The notes under the pieces are model-generated. The model saw only the letters and a program-made list of their open reading frames with translations, was not told where the DNA came from and ran no database searches. Below are positions 1-12,052 of a DNA stretch of 64,000 nt, piece after piece. The first letter of the stretch is position 1; each line of letters begins with the position of its first letter. The stretch covers positions 47,705,252 through 47,769,251 of the forward strand of contig JAJLRJ010000002.1 of the NCBI GenBank assembly GCA_024195265.1, written 5' to 3'. Origin of the DNA: Dendrophyllia cribrosa (Eukaryota > Cnidaria > Anthozoa > Scleractinia > Dendrophylliidae). Made by a program: the position numbers and the translations under genes.

Positions 1-40
1 AGCACTGATCTTTGCATCTCTTTAATGTGTACAAACTCAC

Positions 41-113
41 CAATGCAACAATGAAAGGAACCACAACTGCTCCAATACGAGAAAACGTAGCACACGAACC
101 AAGCGCCATATTT
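41..113 (-). CDS. SLC22 exon 8 (NMALGSCATF)
   Basis: 73 bp after TTTTTTTCAG. It completes Arg and encodes NMALGSCATFSRIGAVVVPF then IVAL, ending in phase 0 at GTGAGT. This is the start of TM11. The next exon is outside the window. Confidence 0.88.
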
Positions 114-3100
114 CTGAAAAAAATGATTAAGTAATGGTCCTAGTAAGAACTAGGCAACCTAACGGCAAGAAATGCAGAAAGGTGTTAATTGATTAAAGAG
201 TCCTAAGTTATAACATAACGTTTGAGTATCGATGAAATCCCATTGTGTGACCATCCAAGAAAAACCTTAAGTGTGGCCATTCAAACTTAGGCAACTACTT
301 GTTTTTTCGTGTGGTATTGTTTCTTGTGTTGCACAGGGAAGTTTTGACTTTGAGTGATGAAATCTTAAAGTGTGTCTATTAAAAGCATAGGATGGTGGTG
401 CTGTTCATTATACTGTACAAGGTGGTTCTCACTTTTGATTCTGTGGATGAAATTCTACAGTGTGACCATTCAAATGAAAGCTATTGAGCAATACTTTCCT
501 GTGGTGCTGTTCATTATGCTGTACAACTGAAGGTGGTTCTAACTTTTGAGTCTGTGGATGAAATTCTAAAGTGTGACCATTCAATTGAAATGAAAGCTAC
601 TGAGCAGTACTTTTCTGTGGTGCTGTTTATTATGCTGTACAAGGTGGTTCTAACTTTTAAGTCTGTGGATGAAATTCTAAAGTGTGACCTTTCAAATGAA
701 AGCTATTGAGCGGTACTTTCATGTGGTGCTTTTCATTATGCCGTAGAAGATGGTTCTAACTTTTGATTCTGTGGATGAAATTCTATAGTGTGACCATTCA
801 AATGAAAGCTACTGAGCAGCCCTTTCCTGTGGTGTGTTTATTAAGCTGAACAAGTTGACTCTAACGTCTACGACTGTGGATGAAATCTTGAACTTTCCTG
901 ACTTGTCAGTAATCAGTCGTTTTGCAATGTATCCGATTTTCCTTGTGAAACGTTAACAGAATTCATCGTATGTTTACTCAGGTGTGGTTTTATTACCTTT
1001 ATACTTTACCTATTTACCTTAAAGTCGTCGGATACAGCTCAGTGCTGTATAAGTAGATGTTGGAAAATGAAGCTGATCCAAAAAATCGTCCAATAAGCGC
1101 CAATGCTGTTATAAAACCTTTCAGATCTGTTCACGAGATACGATAGAAGCAAACTGAAATTTCGTACCTTAGCAGGACCTTCATAATTGGTCAGTTTTAC
1201 TCAAGAGTCGAGTAACATATTGTACCCAACAAAAATTGCACAGCCCAATCCAGCTAATCTTTAAAATGAAAGAATACCAAATAAAATTGAGATCGAGGAA
1301 AGTGGGTGGGCGCATTTTCGGGAAGGAATATAGAACAGTAACTGATGTACCTCAAATACTCAGCTCAGTATTTGAATTATAAAGGTATACTCTTCGAGTT
1401 GTTTTTATTGAGCGTCGCAAAACCCAAAACCAAAGTGCCGTAGAGTTCGGAAAATAGCAGCCCCCACCAAAGAAACGGCTACCCGAAATTAAGGTTAATT
1501 TTCAGACCGTTCTAATAATTTCCGAAAGCCGGCCCACCCGAAAGTAAGGGTTCAATCGAAAATAACATACTGACGTCCCCGTGCATATGGAATAGTTAAG
1601 TGTGTAACTGTACAAGAATGCCGAGGAATGACGAAATATCAATGAGAAAGAGATATTTAAAGTGACATTATGTCCATTCCGCGGTGGTGTTTACCATCAT
1701 TTTTTCTTCAATCGTCACGCTTTTTAGGTACCCGAAATTAACAGCTACACGAACTACTTATTCCGAAAGAAACGGGCTACTTTTGGAACTATACGGGAAA
1801 TTACTCTGACCAATCTTAGAGACGCAGACATTACGATAAGCCAATCAGAACTGAGGGCAAATACATGCCGTCGCCGCCGCAAAGCGCAGAAAAATTATTG
1901 CCAGCAATGTTCTGCTTCTGATTGGTTTAGAAAGTGGCGCAAGATTTTTCAGCCAATCACAAAGGGTAGCTATGCAAAACCAAAGCAATCATATCCCAAG
2001 ATTACTTTCGACACTCAATTAAAAGCCGCCCTAAGAGTTAATGTATTACTAGCTACAAAGCTGCACTGTGTGTTGCATATATGAAATTTATTGCGCATGC
2101 ACCAACCTTCAGGTACTACAAGCACAAGCAGACAAGAGACACCGCTGATCAGCATAAACAGACAGTGTGGGACACGGCGGCCGAAACTGGAATGGAAAGA
2201 CAGTCTAATAAATGATTAATACATACTCATTCTGGATTACGATATTTTTCGTTGGCTGTTTTTGGCAGACATATGATTTAGTTTATCTCAACAGCCAATC
2301 CTAATAGTTAATGTAGATATTTACTCGCAATAGGATCTATATGGGGCAAGAATAGTAATTATAATTGAGAAACGGCCGAATTTCAAATGGTAGTCTGCGT
2401 TGCTAGGCGATCTGTCATGAGTAGTTAATGGGGGACCTTTAGGGGACATTTGTGTAACTACCACGAATGTCCCTTGTAGCCGATATGATACCGCAACGTC
2501 CTACCTAGCGGTCATGACGGCGTACATGCTATTTGTGACGTCATTCGTTGCTTAGTGACCATGTCGCCTATGTAGTAATAACAAGGCGTCGACCCCCTTC
2601 TAGCAAGAAACCACACCAACATATTTCGCATGGCCAACAATGCCATTGTTTTCCGCGACATGTACTTACAGTGCCCAGTTTCTTGATGCGCGGCATAATA
2701 ATTTGCATATACAGAACTAGTCGGCTGTAATCGGTCAACCGATTAAGCTTTGGGAATACTCTAGTCTCTTCGCAGATTCAACTGCTGTCAATCAAACGGT
2801 TGCCAAATAGCGAGTGCGATGCGCGGATCACTCGCTCGTACTTCATCGTTGCGCATTTTTACTCCACCTTTCAACTATTCCCTATTCAAATCTATTCAAA
2901 GCGATTATGAGAAAAGTTTATGAGAAAATTAAGACACACACTGTCCAGTGTATCAAAAACATTATCTGAAATAGCCTCATGCAGACTAAATGGTCTTGAT
3001 AGCAGCGCGAGGCGCGAGTTGAGATGAGCGCGAAGGGTCAGTTACGCGCCAGAGGAACGCGCGAAATCACATAAAATTTTCCCCCACAAAAATAAAAACG

Positions 3101-6100
3101 GCGAGTAAAGACAGCGAGCTTCATGCGCGAATCAAAGGAGCGTGAAGAGCAAGTCACACGCGACTAGAGGAGCGCAAAACGTTATGACTTACGCCTAAGC
3201 AAAAAGGAAATTTGCAAAAATAACCGGCCTGTCTATTGAGTTTTTGTCTCTGTGAAACGAGCAATTGACTCTTAGTTTAAGGAAGGCCACTTTTTGTCTT
3301 TGTCTTCGTGTGCCATTATTTTAACCTAGCTGTTTTGTGAAAGCAGTTTCATGAAGACAGACATTTGACGCGCCTAGAAAAGAAGCGCGGTGTGTCAATG
3401 ACTCGTGCTGACCCGGACAGCGCATTGGGTTATCGTGACAGACTTAGGCATTCCGCTTCAGTATTGCTCGTAGTTTAAAATGTTTGAAACGTTCTGTGAA
3501 ATAGTCTCAGGCTGTTTTGAAAGACCTTTACAACGCGCCCGCCCCAAGCCGGCCCACGACAACAACTACTCCTGTGGGAAATAACATTCTTTTGTTTTCG
3601 AAAATAATTATTCAAATTTGGATCCGTTTTGATCGATCAAAACATAAATTTGGAGAGAAAGCTAAAATGCCCAGCAGACGTTTTAGAATTTCGCGTCTTG
3701 ACAGTACTTGCACTTATTGTAATCCCTGGAAAATTTGCACGAGGCTTTCTGAACAGTCAAGTTAACATAACCCTATGATACAACAAAATTCGAGCAATTA
3801 TTTAACCCTATTCAGACTGGGCTTTTTTTAGGCAATCTGTGATTGGGGGGGGGGGGGGGGGGGGGGGGCTCCTCGGACCCCCCCCCCCCCCTCTATATCT
3901 CTGGAGCCAGTAAGGCTAGGACCATGAAATTTTCACACAATGTTCACCTCCATACAAGGAAACTTCACACCCAGTTTTGACCTGCCACACCCAATTATGA
4001 CGTCACAATGACGTCATTTTTTGTTTTTCCGACTTTTCTTTGATATTTTTCCATCCGGATACTTAAAATATCAAATATAACTGTAAAATCATCCCTTTAA
4101 TATTGAAACATAATAAATACAAACAAGGACACACTTGTAAAGCGAGAAAAAGGAATAAAAAGCGATAAAACTATAATTTTGAAATTATTGTCCGCCATCT
4201 TGGATCCGCCATCTTGGATCCGCCATCTTGGATCCACCATCTTGGATTTTCCTTTTTTTTGGTTTAAATTAAAATTTAAAAAATATCTAAAAGAGAAAAG
4301 GATCAGAATGTATAAAACACGTATCAAACTAATGTCTATTATCCAAACAATGAACTTAGAAGCGTTATTTAATAAATAGTACAAAATGTTTGTCTATAAG
4401 TAAAAGAGAGCAAAAATTTACCTACCCCTCCCCCACAAATATTTGATGTTAAAAATTTTTGATGTCTTTCAAGAACTAGTCCCAAGAAAAAACTATTCTA
4501 ACAAGAAAATGCACTATAAGTCAAAGAACAAGATCTTAAAATAAAAAAATTCACCATATTTTAATATTTTGAAAACATGTGTCAAAAAGTGGTTGCCATG
4601 GTAACATGGTTAATCACACTGACATGTTAAGGATACCAAAATGTCCCTAGATAAATTCTAGGAAAAGTCAGAAAATTTCAGCCTCATAGCTATTTCAATG
4701 TAAGAGTTATCACAATTTTACTGGAGGGGGGGTTCGAAAAGCCCCCACCCCCCCCCCCTCCCCCCCCCCCCAGTCTGAATAGGGTTAAAGAGATATTATA
4801 TCTCAAAATGCGCCAAACCCATTTTCTCATACAAACAAGATGCCGAAATAGCGAACTTTCATGTCAAATTTGACAGATGTTGTAGAAGTGCAAAACAACA
4901 GACAACCGCCCACACGGTTTAATTGATCTTTCTTCTATAAAAGGCGTATGATACATGTAGTTTATCAAAAGTAGTTTATGAGTAAAACAAGCGCAACGTA
5001 TACCCGCTAGACATTTTCAGGCCATTTTCTCTATTGTCGGAAGCACGCTTAGCTAAGTAGCTTTCAAATTTAGCGCCGACAACTCATTAAAAGTCCCGGA
5101 TGTGTCGCTGCATTGTGGCCGATGGTTATGCTTACAAGAATATGTCATTATGGGCTCCAATTATACTACTCCCAGGGGGGAACGATGAGAGCGAAAGGAC
5201 TCGAAATGACTTCGCCTCTAACCTAGAGATGCAGACTAGCCAAATAGGCAAAATGTTATAAAATAACTGGGAATTGGCTAATAGGCCATTTCCGAGTTGC
5301 CTTTAGCCTCTCTATCAAAGCGAGGCTAGGTGCGAAACCTTTCATATGAAAATGAGTTTTCATTCACATGCAAATAAAACTTATTTGCATGTGAATGAAG
5401 ACTCATTTTCATATGAAAGGTTTCGCACCTAGCCTCGCTTTGATAGAGAGGCTAAAGGCAACTCGGAAATGGCCTATTAAGCTTCACCTCAGAGCCTGTA
5501 TAACGAATACGTACTATTTGAAGACAATCCAGGACATCGGAGTCTGAGGCAATTCAGTGACAAACATCAAGAACACATTCAGGTAGAGATTACCAGCCAG
5601 ACCTGGAATATACAGCATCATTCCGTAGAAAATCATGTTTAGTACCAGCCTAGCGAAGAAAAAAGGAACTAAAATAAGTAAGTAAGTATATATAGTTAAT
5701 TAGTGTGTGTGGGAACAGAAATCGTAACAACAAAGAAATGAGTGAAAATGTGGTTGAGCCGGGAATCGAACCCGGGTCTCCTGAGTACCGGTCAGATGTC
5801 TTACCACTAAAAGCTACTGGCCTACTGAGCCAGCCCCGCTATTCAGCGTGAAATTGGAAGTATCTATATGTGGCAGGCACGAACAGACACACATTTATAG
5901 CGGAGCTCTGCGAGCCGAAGGCACGCGCGGAGCCCCATTCTCATAGAACTAAACCTTTGCCCGTCATTTTTCATGGTCATGGCTAGCGGAAGGTTTGGCG
6001 GGCGCGTGCGTGTGCCGCCGGCCCGTCCGTGTGCGCGTCGCCTTATGTATTAGAGAGCTTAAGCAACGACGAGACAACGCCATGGAAAACGTCACTTGGA

Positions 6101-6373
6101 AAAAGGATTCGCGCTTTTTTAAACTACTTTGCAGTTGCTCCAAGCAACAACTGACAAGCAACAACTGCATTTTATTCGGAAAGTAGTCGTACTAGTAGTT
6201 GTTTTAGATGGAGAAAAAGTTGTTTTTGTGAACTTTTGTACGGTCTAAATGAGAATTGCTAAAATTGAAAAATAGCCCGGTCGTCAATCTTAATTCTTGT
6301 GCTTTCGACCTTTCACCTTAGTTAAGTTTCCCCTTAGTTAAGCTTGCTCACAGAGCGACGCTGTTGGGCTCAG

Positions 6374-6431
<58 letters not shown>

Positions 6432-9400
6432 ATCCAAGAAGGAAAATCACTCAACTTTGATGACCATAAGTTTAATACAAACTTGTTTCGTAGGTGTTGC
6501 CACCCACTCCTCAGTTAACTTGTAAGTTTAACTGAGGAGTGGGTGGCAACACCTACGAAACAAGTTTGTATTAAACTTATGGTCATCAAAGTTGAGTGAT
6601 TTTCCTTCTTGGATTATTCTGCTCCTACACTGTAGAGCACTTTATTGGATTCGCCGGTGAATCTTCAACTTGGATATATATTTATATATATATATAAATC
6701 CTAATTGCAGAATTTGTGTATAAAGCAAACAACAGACTTCCAATATCTGGGATCATGGATTAGCCATAGCGCCAAAGATCTGATGATAAGGAAAGCGAAG
6801 GCCTGGGCTGCTTTAAACAAAATGGAGCCGATTTGGAAATCCGACCTTACTAGGAATCTCAAGCTAAGATTCTTCAGGGCAACTGTCGAAAGTGTTCTTC
6901 TGTACAGTGCCGAGAGTTGGACACTGACTAAAGCTCTTGAACAGCGATTAGATGGTTGTTACACAAAGATGCTCAGGGCTGCACTAAATGTCAGTTGGAG
7001 AGACCATATCACAAACAAGCAGCTCTATGGCGATATTCCACCTGTATCGACTACACTACGCATGAGAAGGCTGAGATTTAGCGGACATTGTTGGAGGAGT
7101 AAGAAAGAGGTAGTTTCCCAACTGCTATTCTGGGAGCCATCACATGGTAAGAGATCTAGGGGACGTCCAGCCAAGACCTATATTGACCAGCTAGAGGATG
7201 ATTCAGGACTAGCGAGAGAGGCGCTCCCCGAAGTGATGGAGGACACCAATGGTTGGAGGAGGGTCATTTCTGGAATCCGAGTGCGCTCGACATGATGATG
7301 ATGTGTAAATGTCTCCCAAGAGCTTTCTACTATGAAGCCACAAATGTGTTGTTTGTGTTTGTGTAAGTGTGGTTGTCTCAGTGGCCTAGTGGTAAAGGCA
7401 TCTGTCTGGTCATCAGGAGATCCGGGTTCAACTCCGGTTTGAGGCACTTTTTCACTCATAATCTTTGTTGTGAAAATTTCTGTTCTCAATTTAACTGTCT
7501 ATGTATATATTTCAGAAATCGCTGTGAATCGCCTTCCTAACGAGAATAGGTTGGTAATCCAAAGATTATGAGGCAATAAGTTGTCCATATCTCCCTTCCC
7601 ACACTAATTTGTAATATATATATATATATATATACTCTAACACAAGAGAAAACACTTTTTTCTTAAAACACCTATATTTCGGCAGCGTACAGCTGCCTTC
7701 ATCAGGGTGAAGAAGAGGAAGGAGAGGAAGAATTGGAAAGATTTTTGAACTTTATTAATAATTCACACGACACTATAAAATTCACGTGGAACTACTCTAG
7801 AGAGCAAGTTGACTTCTTAGATGTTACAGTCTTGAATAGAAATGGGAAGCTAGAAACCGACTTATACATTAAACCCACTGACAAACACCAGTATCTGGAC
7901 TCAAGATCTTGTCACCCGAGAGGATGTAAAGAGGGGATTCCGTATGCCCAAGCATTGAGACTACGTCGTATTTGTTCTTTAGAAGAATTTTTTGACGACA
8001 GAGCCAAGAGATTGACCGAGTTTTTAGTGGCTAGAGGATATGAGAAATCGTTTGTTATGAGACAGATAAACAGAGCGAAAAGAATAACAAGGGACGAGGC
8101 TTTAACGCCAAGAGAAACAAGCAGAAAAAATGAAAGGATTCCGTTCGTCGTAACGTATCATCCCGGTCTTCCAAACATTGGAAAAATCCTGAGAGATCTG
8201 CACCCCGTGCTACATGCGTCAGAGAGATGCAAGAAAGCAATCAAGGAACAGCCGATGGTGGCTTTTCGTCGGCCCAAGAGTCTTAAAGACTATTTAGTGC
8301 ACGCTAAAGTTAAACAAGAAATTACAATCAGGGATAGCGGGAACAAGCAATGTGCCTCGAAGAACTGCAGGATATGTAGGAAGGACAAGCTTCTCAAGAT
8401 GGGGGACACTTTCGAGAGTACGAACACGGGCAAGTCATACACCATAAATTACAGTTTGAACTGTAATAGCACGAATGTGGTTTATCTGCTTACTTGTAAA
8501 ACATGTGGCAAGCAATATGTGGGTTCGACTTCGACCAAATTTCGACTCAGATTTAACAACCACCGTAGTCGACTGAATTTGCATGGTAGAATGACGCCCG
8601 AAGAGAGGCTAGACGATGAGATCTTGTACAGGCATTTTTTTAGTGCGGGTCATGGGGGTCTAGAGGATATGTCAGTTCAGTTAATAGACAGAGTGGACAG
8701 AACGGAAAATCTGACGGATAAGGAGGGTCAATGGGCTTACAAACTGAAGACACTCAGACCCCACGGTCTGAATGAGAGCGATTTTTTTTATAGCCAAAAT
8801 CGGGGACTTCGCGCGCAAAAATAGCAGTTTTACCAGCATTTGTATTTAGCTGTTGTAGCGCGCGCAGTTTAAAAATCTTTTTGATTAGCGCGCACATATA
8901 ACGGTTGTAACGGTTTTTATCGCGTGTAACGCCTTGTCAGCCATTCACCCTGATGAAGGCAGCTGTACGCTGCCGAAATATAGGTGTTTTAAGAAAAAAG
9001 TGTTTTCTCTTGTGTTAGAGTATAATTTACCGAGAAATTTCCAATCGTGGAATTTTTTTACATGCTTGTGCTAAGTTATATATATATATATATATATTAT
9101 TTATCACAAGTATCCACTAGTTGAAAAAACTCCTCTAAAACTATATATGTTAACACAATAAAGGAAAAAAACTAGTTTGATTAAATTGCACCTATATTTC
9201 AACCACTTAAAGTGGTCTTCATCAGGGTGACTGGAGTAAACCGTTATTTACACGTGTTCTTATACAAACTGCTGACGCACACAAACATAATAGTATATGC
9301 GCGCGCAAAACCAAACTGTTTTGCGCGCACATTTGAAACTGTGTAGAATAGAATACAAAAGAAAATACATACAAGTAAATCAATGGCTTACGCGCGCCCT

Positions 9401-12003
9401 GCGATTTTGAGAATAGAAAAAGTCATTAACATTAAGTCCATCCGGAGCCGTTGTTTTGAGTCTATAGGCCCACTGACCCTCTTTCTCTCTTAACTTCTCT
9501 TCGTTATCAACCCTGTCTATTAGCATAACCTCAACATTACTGACTCCGTGATGTCCATTTGAACAAAAATGTTTGTATATGAGATCATCCATTTCCTTGT
9601 AATTCCCCGATGACTTAGCGTGAGTGTTTATTCTACTCTTATGATTATTGAAGCGAATCCGGAATGGTCTTACAGTTGATCCCACGTACTGAAGTCCACA
9701 TACCTTACAACTTATTAGGTACACTACATTATCTGAGTTACAGTCTAATTTATAATTAATACTGTAGGATTTATTTGTCCTCTTACTGATAAACGAACGT
9801 CCTATTTTGAGATGATTTTTGCAAATCATGCAACGCTTATTACCGCATTTAACAGTTCCTTTCACTCTCACTTCTGAGTCCGCGGGCTTCAGTCTAGCTC
9901 TAACCAAGTAGTCCTTCAGGTTTTTAGGTCGTCGGAAAGCCATAACAGGTAGATCCTTTACTGCCTGTTTACACCTGTCAGAGCTCCCCAAGACGGGTTG
10001 AAGTTCTCTCAAGATTCCTCCGATATTTGGCAAGGCAGGGTGATACGATACCACAAATGGAATCCTGTTGCCGTTTTCTCGTCTCCTAGGTGTCAAAGCT
10101 ATTTCTCTTGGTACCACTCTAGCTCTCTGTATTTGTTCTCGTACCATGTTTCTGTGGTAACCACGGGCTACTAAAAATTCCGTCAGTTCTTTAACCCGTC
10201 TTTCAAACGCTTCTTGTGTGGAACAAATTCGAATTTGTTCCACACAAGAAGCGTTTGAAAGACGGGTTAAAGAACTGACGGAATTTTTAGTAGCCCGTGG
10301 TTACCACAGAAACATGGTACGAGAACAAATACAGAGAGCTAGAGTGGTACCAAGAGAAATAGCTTTGACACCTAGGAGACGAGAAAACGGCAACAGGATT
10401 CCATTTGTGGTATCGTATCACCCTGCCTTGCCAAATATCGGAGGAATCTTGAGAGAACTTCAACCCGTCTTGGGGAGCTCTGACAGGTGTAAACAGGCAG
10501 TAAAGGATCTACCTGTTATGGCTTTCCGACGACCTAAAAACCTGAAGGACTACTTGGTTAGAGCTAGACTGAAGCCCGCGGACTCAGAAGTGAGAGTGAA
10601 AGGAACTGTTAAATGCGGTAATAAGCGTTGCATGATTTGCAAAAATCATCTCAAAATAGGACGTTCGTTTATCAGTAAGAGGACAAATAAATCCTACAGT
10701 ATTAATTATAAATTAGACTGTAACTCAGATAATGTAGTGTACCTAATAAGTTGTAAGGTATGTGGACTTCAGTACGTGGGATCAACTGTAAGACCATTCC
10801 GGATTCGCTTCAATAATCATAAGAGTAGAATAAACACTCACGCTAAGTCATCGGGGAATTACAAGGAAATGGATGATCTCATATACAAACATTTTTGTTC
10901 AAATGGACATCACGGAGTCAGTAATGTTGAGGTTATGCTAATAGACAGGGTTGATAACGAAGAGAAGTTAAGAGAGAAAGAGGGTCAGTGGGCCTATAGA
11001 CTCAAAACAACGGCTCCGGATGGACTTAATGTTAATGACTTTTTCTATTCTCAAAATCGCAGGGCGCGCGTAAGCCATTGATTTACTTGTATGTATTTTC
11101 TTTTGTATTCTATTCTACACAGTTTCAAATGTGCGCGCAAAACAGTTTGGTTTTGCGCGCGCATATACTATTATGTTTGTGTGCGTCAGCAGTTTGTATA
11201 AGAACACGTGTAAATAACGGTTTACTCCAGTCACCCTGATGAAGACCACTTTAAGTGGTTGAAATATAGGTGCAATTTAATCAAACTAGTTTTTTCCTTT
11301 ATTGTGTTAACATATATATATATATATATATATATTATTTTATATAAAGTCATAGGTCAGAGGGGAGTAGATCATGAGAATTAAGGTATCACCAAACCTT
11401 TACCATATGATATCTTTATTGTCGCAAAAATACCTTTAAACCCTATTCAGCCTGGGCTTTTTTTGAGTTCCTAGTTATACGGCCGCCATCTTGGATTTCT
11501 GAAATTTTTTAAAACCTCTTAAAAACCGTCCAAATTGACGCAAAATTAATCAAAACCAATAAATAAACGCTAAATGACTTTTTTTGTGGTTTTAAAAAAT
11601 TTCAGAAATCCAAGATGGCGGCCGTATAACTAATTACCTAATAACTACGTCATATGACGTCATTGTTCCATTGTGCGGACCGCAAAGGAGACAGTTTTGG
11701 ACGTACTATGTACCCTCTAGGTTTCATTGTCATAGCCTTAATGTTCTTGAATTTACGAAAGGGGGGGGGGGGGGGGGGGGGGGCACAATGTGCCCCCCTC
11801 CTCCAGGCTCAGGAACTCAAAAAAGCCCAGGCTGAATAGGGTTAAAAGGTATTTTTGCGACAATAAAGATATCATATGGTAAAGGTTTGGTGATACCTTA
11901 ATTCTCATGATCTACTCCCCTCTGACCTATGACTTTATATAATATATATATATGCATCGAGCACTCCTACGACTGCGTGAAACACTTTTTATATTGTTTC
12001 TCT

Positions 12004-12052
<49 letters not shown>

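Larger units (their letters stand above)
1..5650. repeat. Left arm of long inverted duplication (partner about 61000-64000)
   Basis: The sequence reappears in reverse complement from about 61000 to the right edge. Matching landmarks are exon 5, the GACATTCGTGGTAGTTACAC block (about 2450 against 61525), exons 6 and 7, and the intronic repeat array. The arms are not identical: they have scattered substitutions and several indels of 0.2-2.5 kb, so this looks like an old segmental duplication and not a simple assembly foldback. Confidence 0.9.
6430..6616. mobile_element. 187 bp palindrome carrying two hammerhead ribozymes (Penelope-type terminus)
   Basis: Near-perfect inverted repeat centred near 6523, from AATCCAAGAAGGAAAATCAC to its complement, with TA-rich DNA on both sides. 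Each arm holds a hammerhead motif. Penelope-like retroelements are known to carry hammerheads in their terminal repeats, so I read this as a twin-inverted terminal fragment of such an element. Confidence 0.75.
7631..9025 (+). mobile_element. Penelope-like retroelement, 5'-truncated, with inverted terminal fragment
   Basis: Contains the ORF at 7733-8824. The last about 80 bp (8945-9025) recur inverted at the left end (7631-7711). The left end abuts a (TA)n tract, and another TA tract begins at about 9078. The 3' region has paired GCGCGC blocks shared with the other Penelope-like copies in this window. A fragment of its own 3' end placed inverted at the truncation point suggests template switching during integration. 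Confidence 0.85.
9141..11318. mobile_element. Two Penelope-like copies fused head to head: 2.2 kb palindrome
   Basis: Arms 9141-10230 and 10231-11318 are mirror images with no spacer (centre AATTC|GAATT). The only difference I found in the stretches compared is one base in an A/T run (7 A at about 9165, 6 T at about 11290). Each arm is a 5'-truncated Penelope-like element ending in CTGATGA...GAAA. The right end runs straight into (TA)n, and a TA tract lies about 40 bp beyond the left end. Such an arrangement may be biological (twin insertion) or an assembly or amplification foldback. Confidence 0.85.

Noticed and set aside
4097..4384. Opposed ORFs of 95 and 66 residues
   Set aside because: Both fall inside the TTAA MITE and translate the CGCCATCTTGGATC repeat. 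No coding evidence.
5755..5838. tRNA gene
   Set aside because: B box is good, but acceptor and anticodon stems do not pair and a SINE tail follows. The same applies at 7378, 15986, 45215 and 45524.
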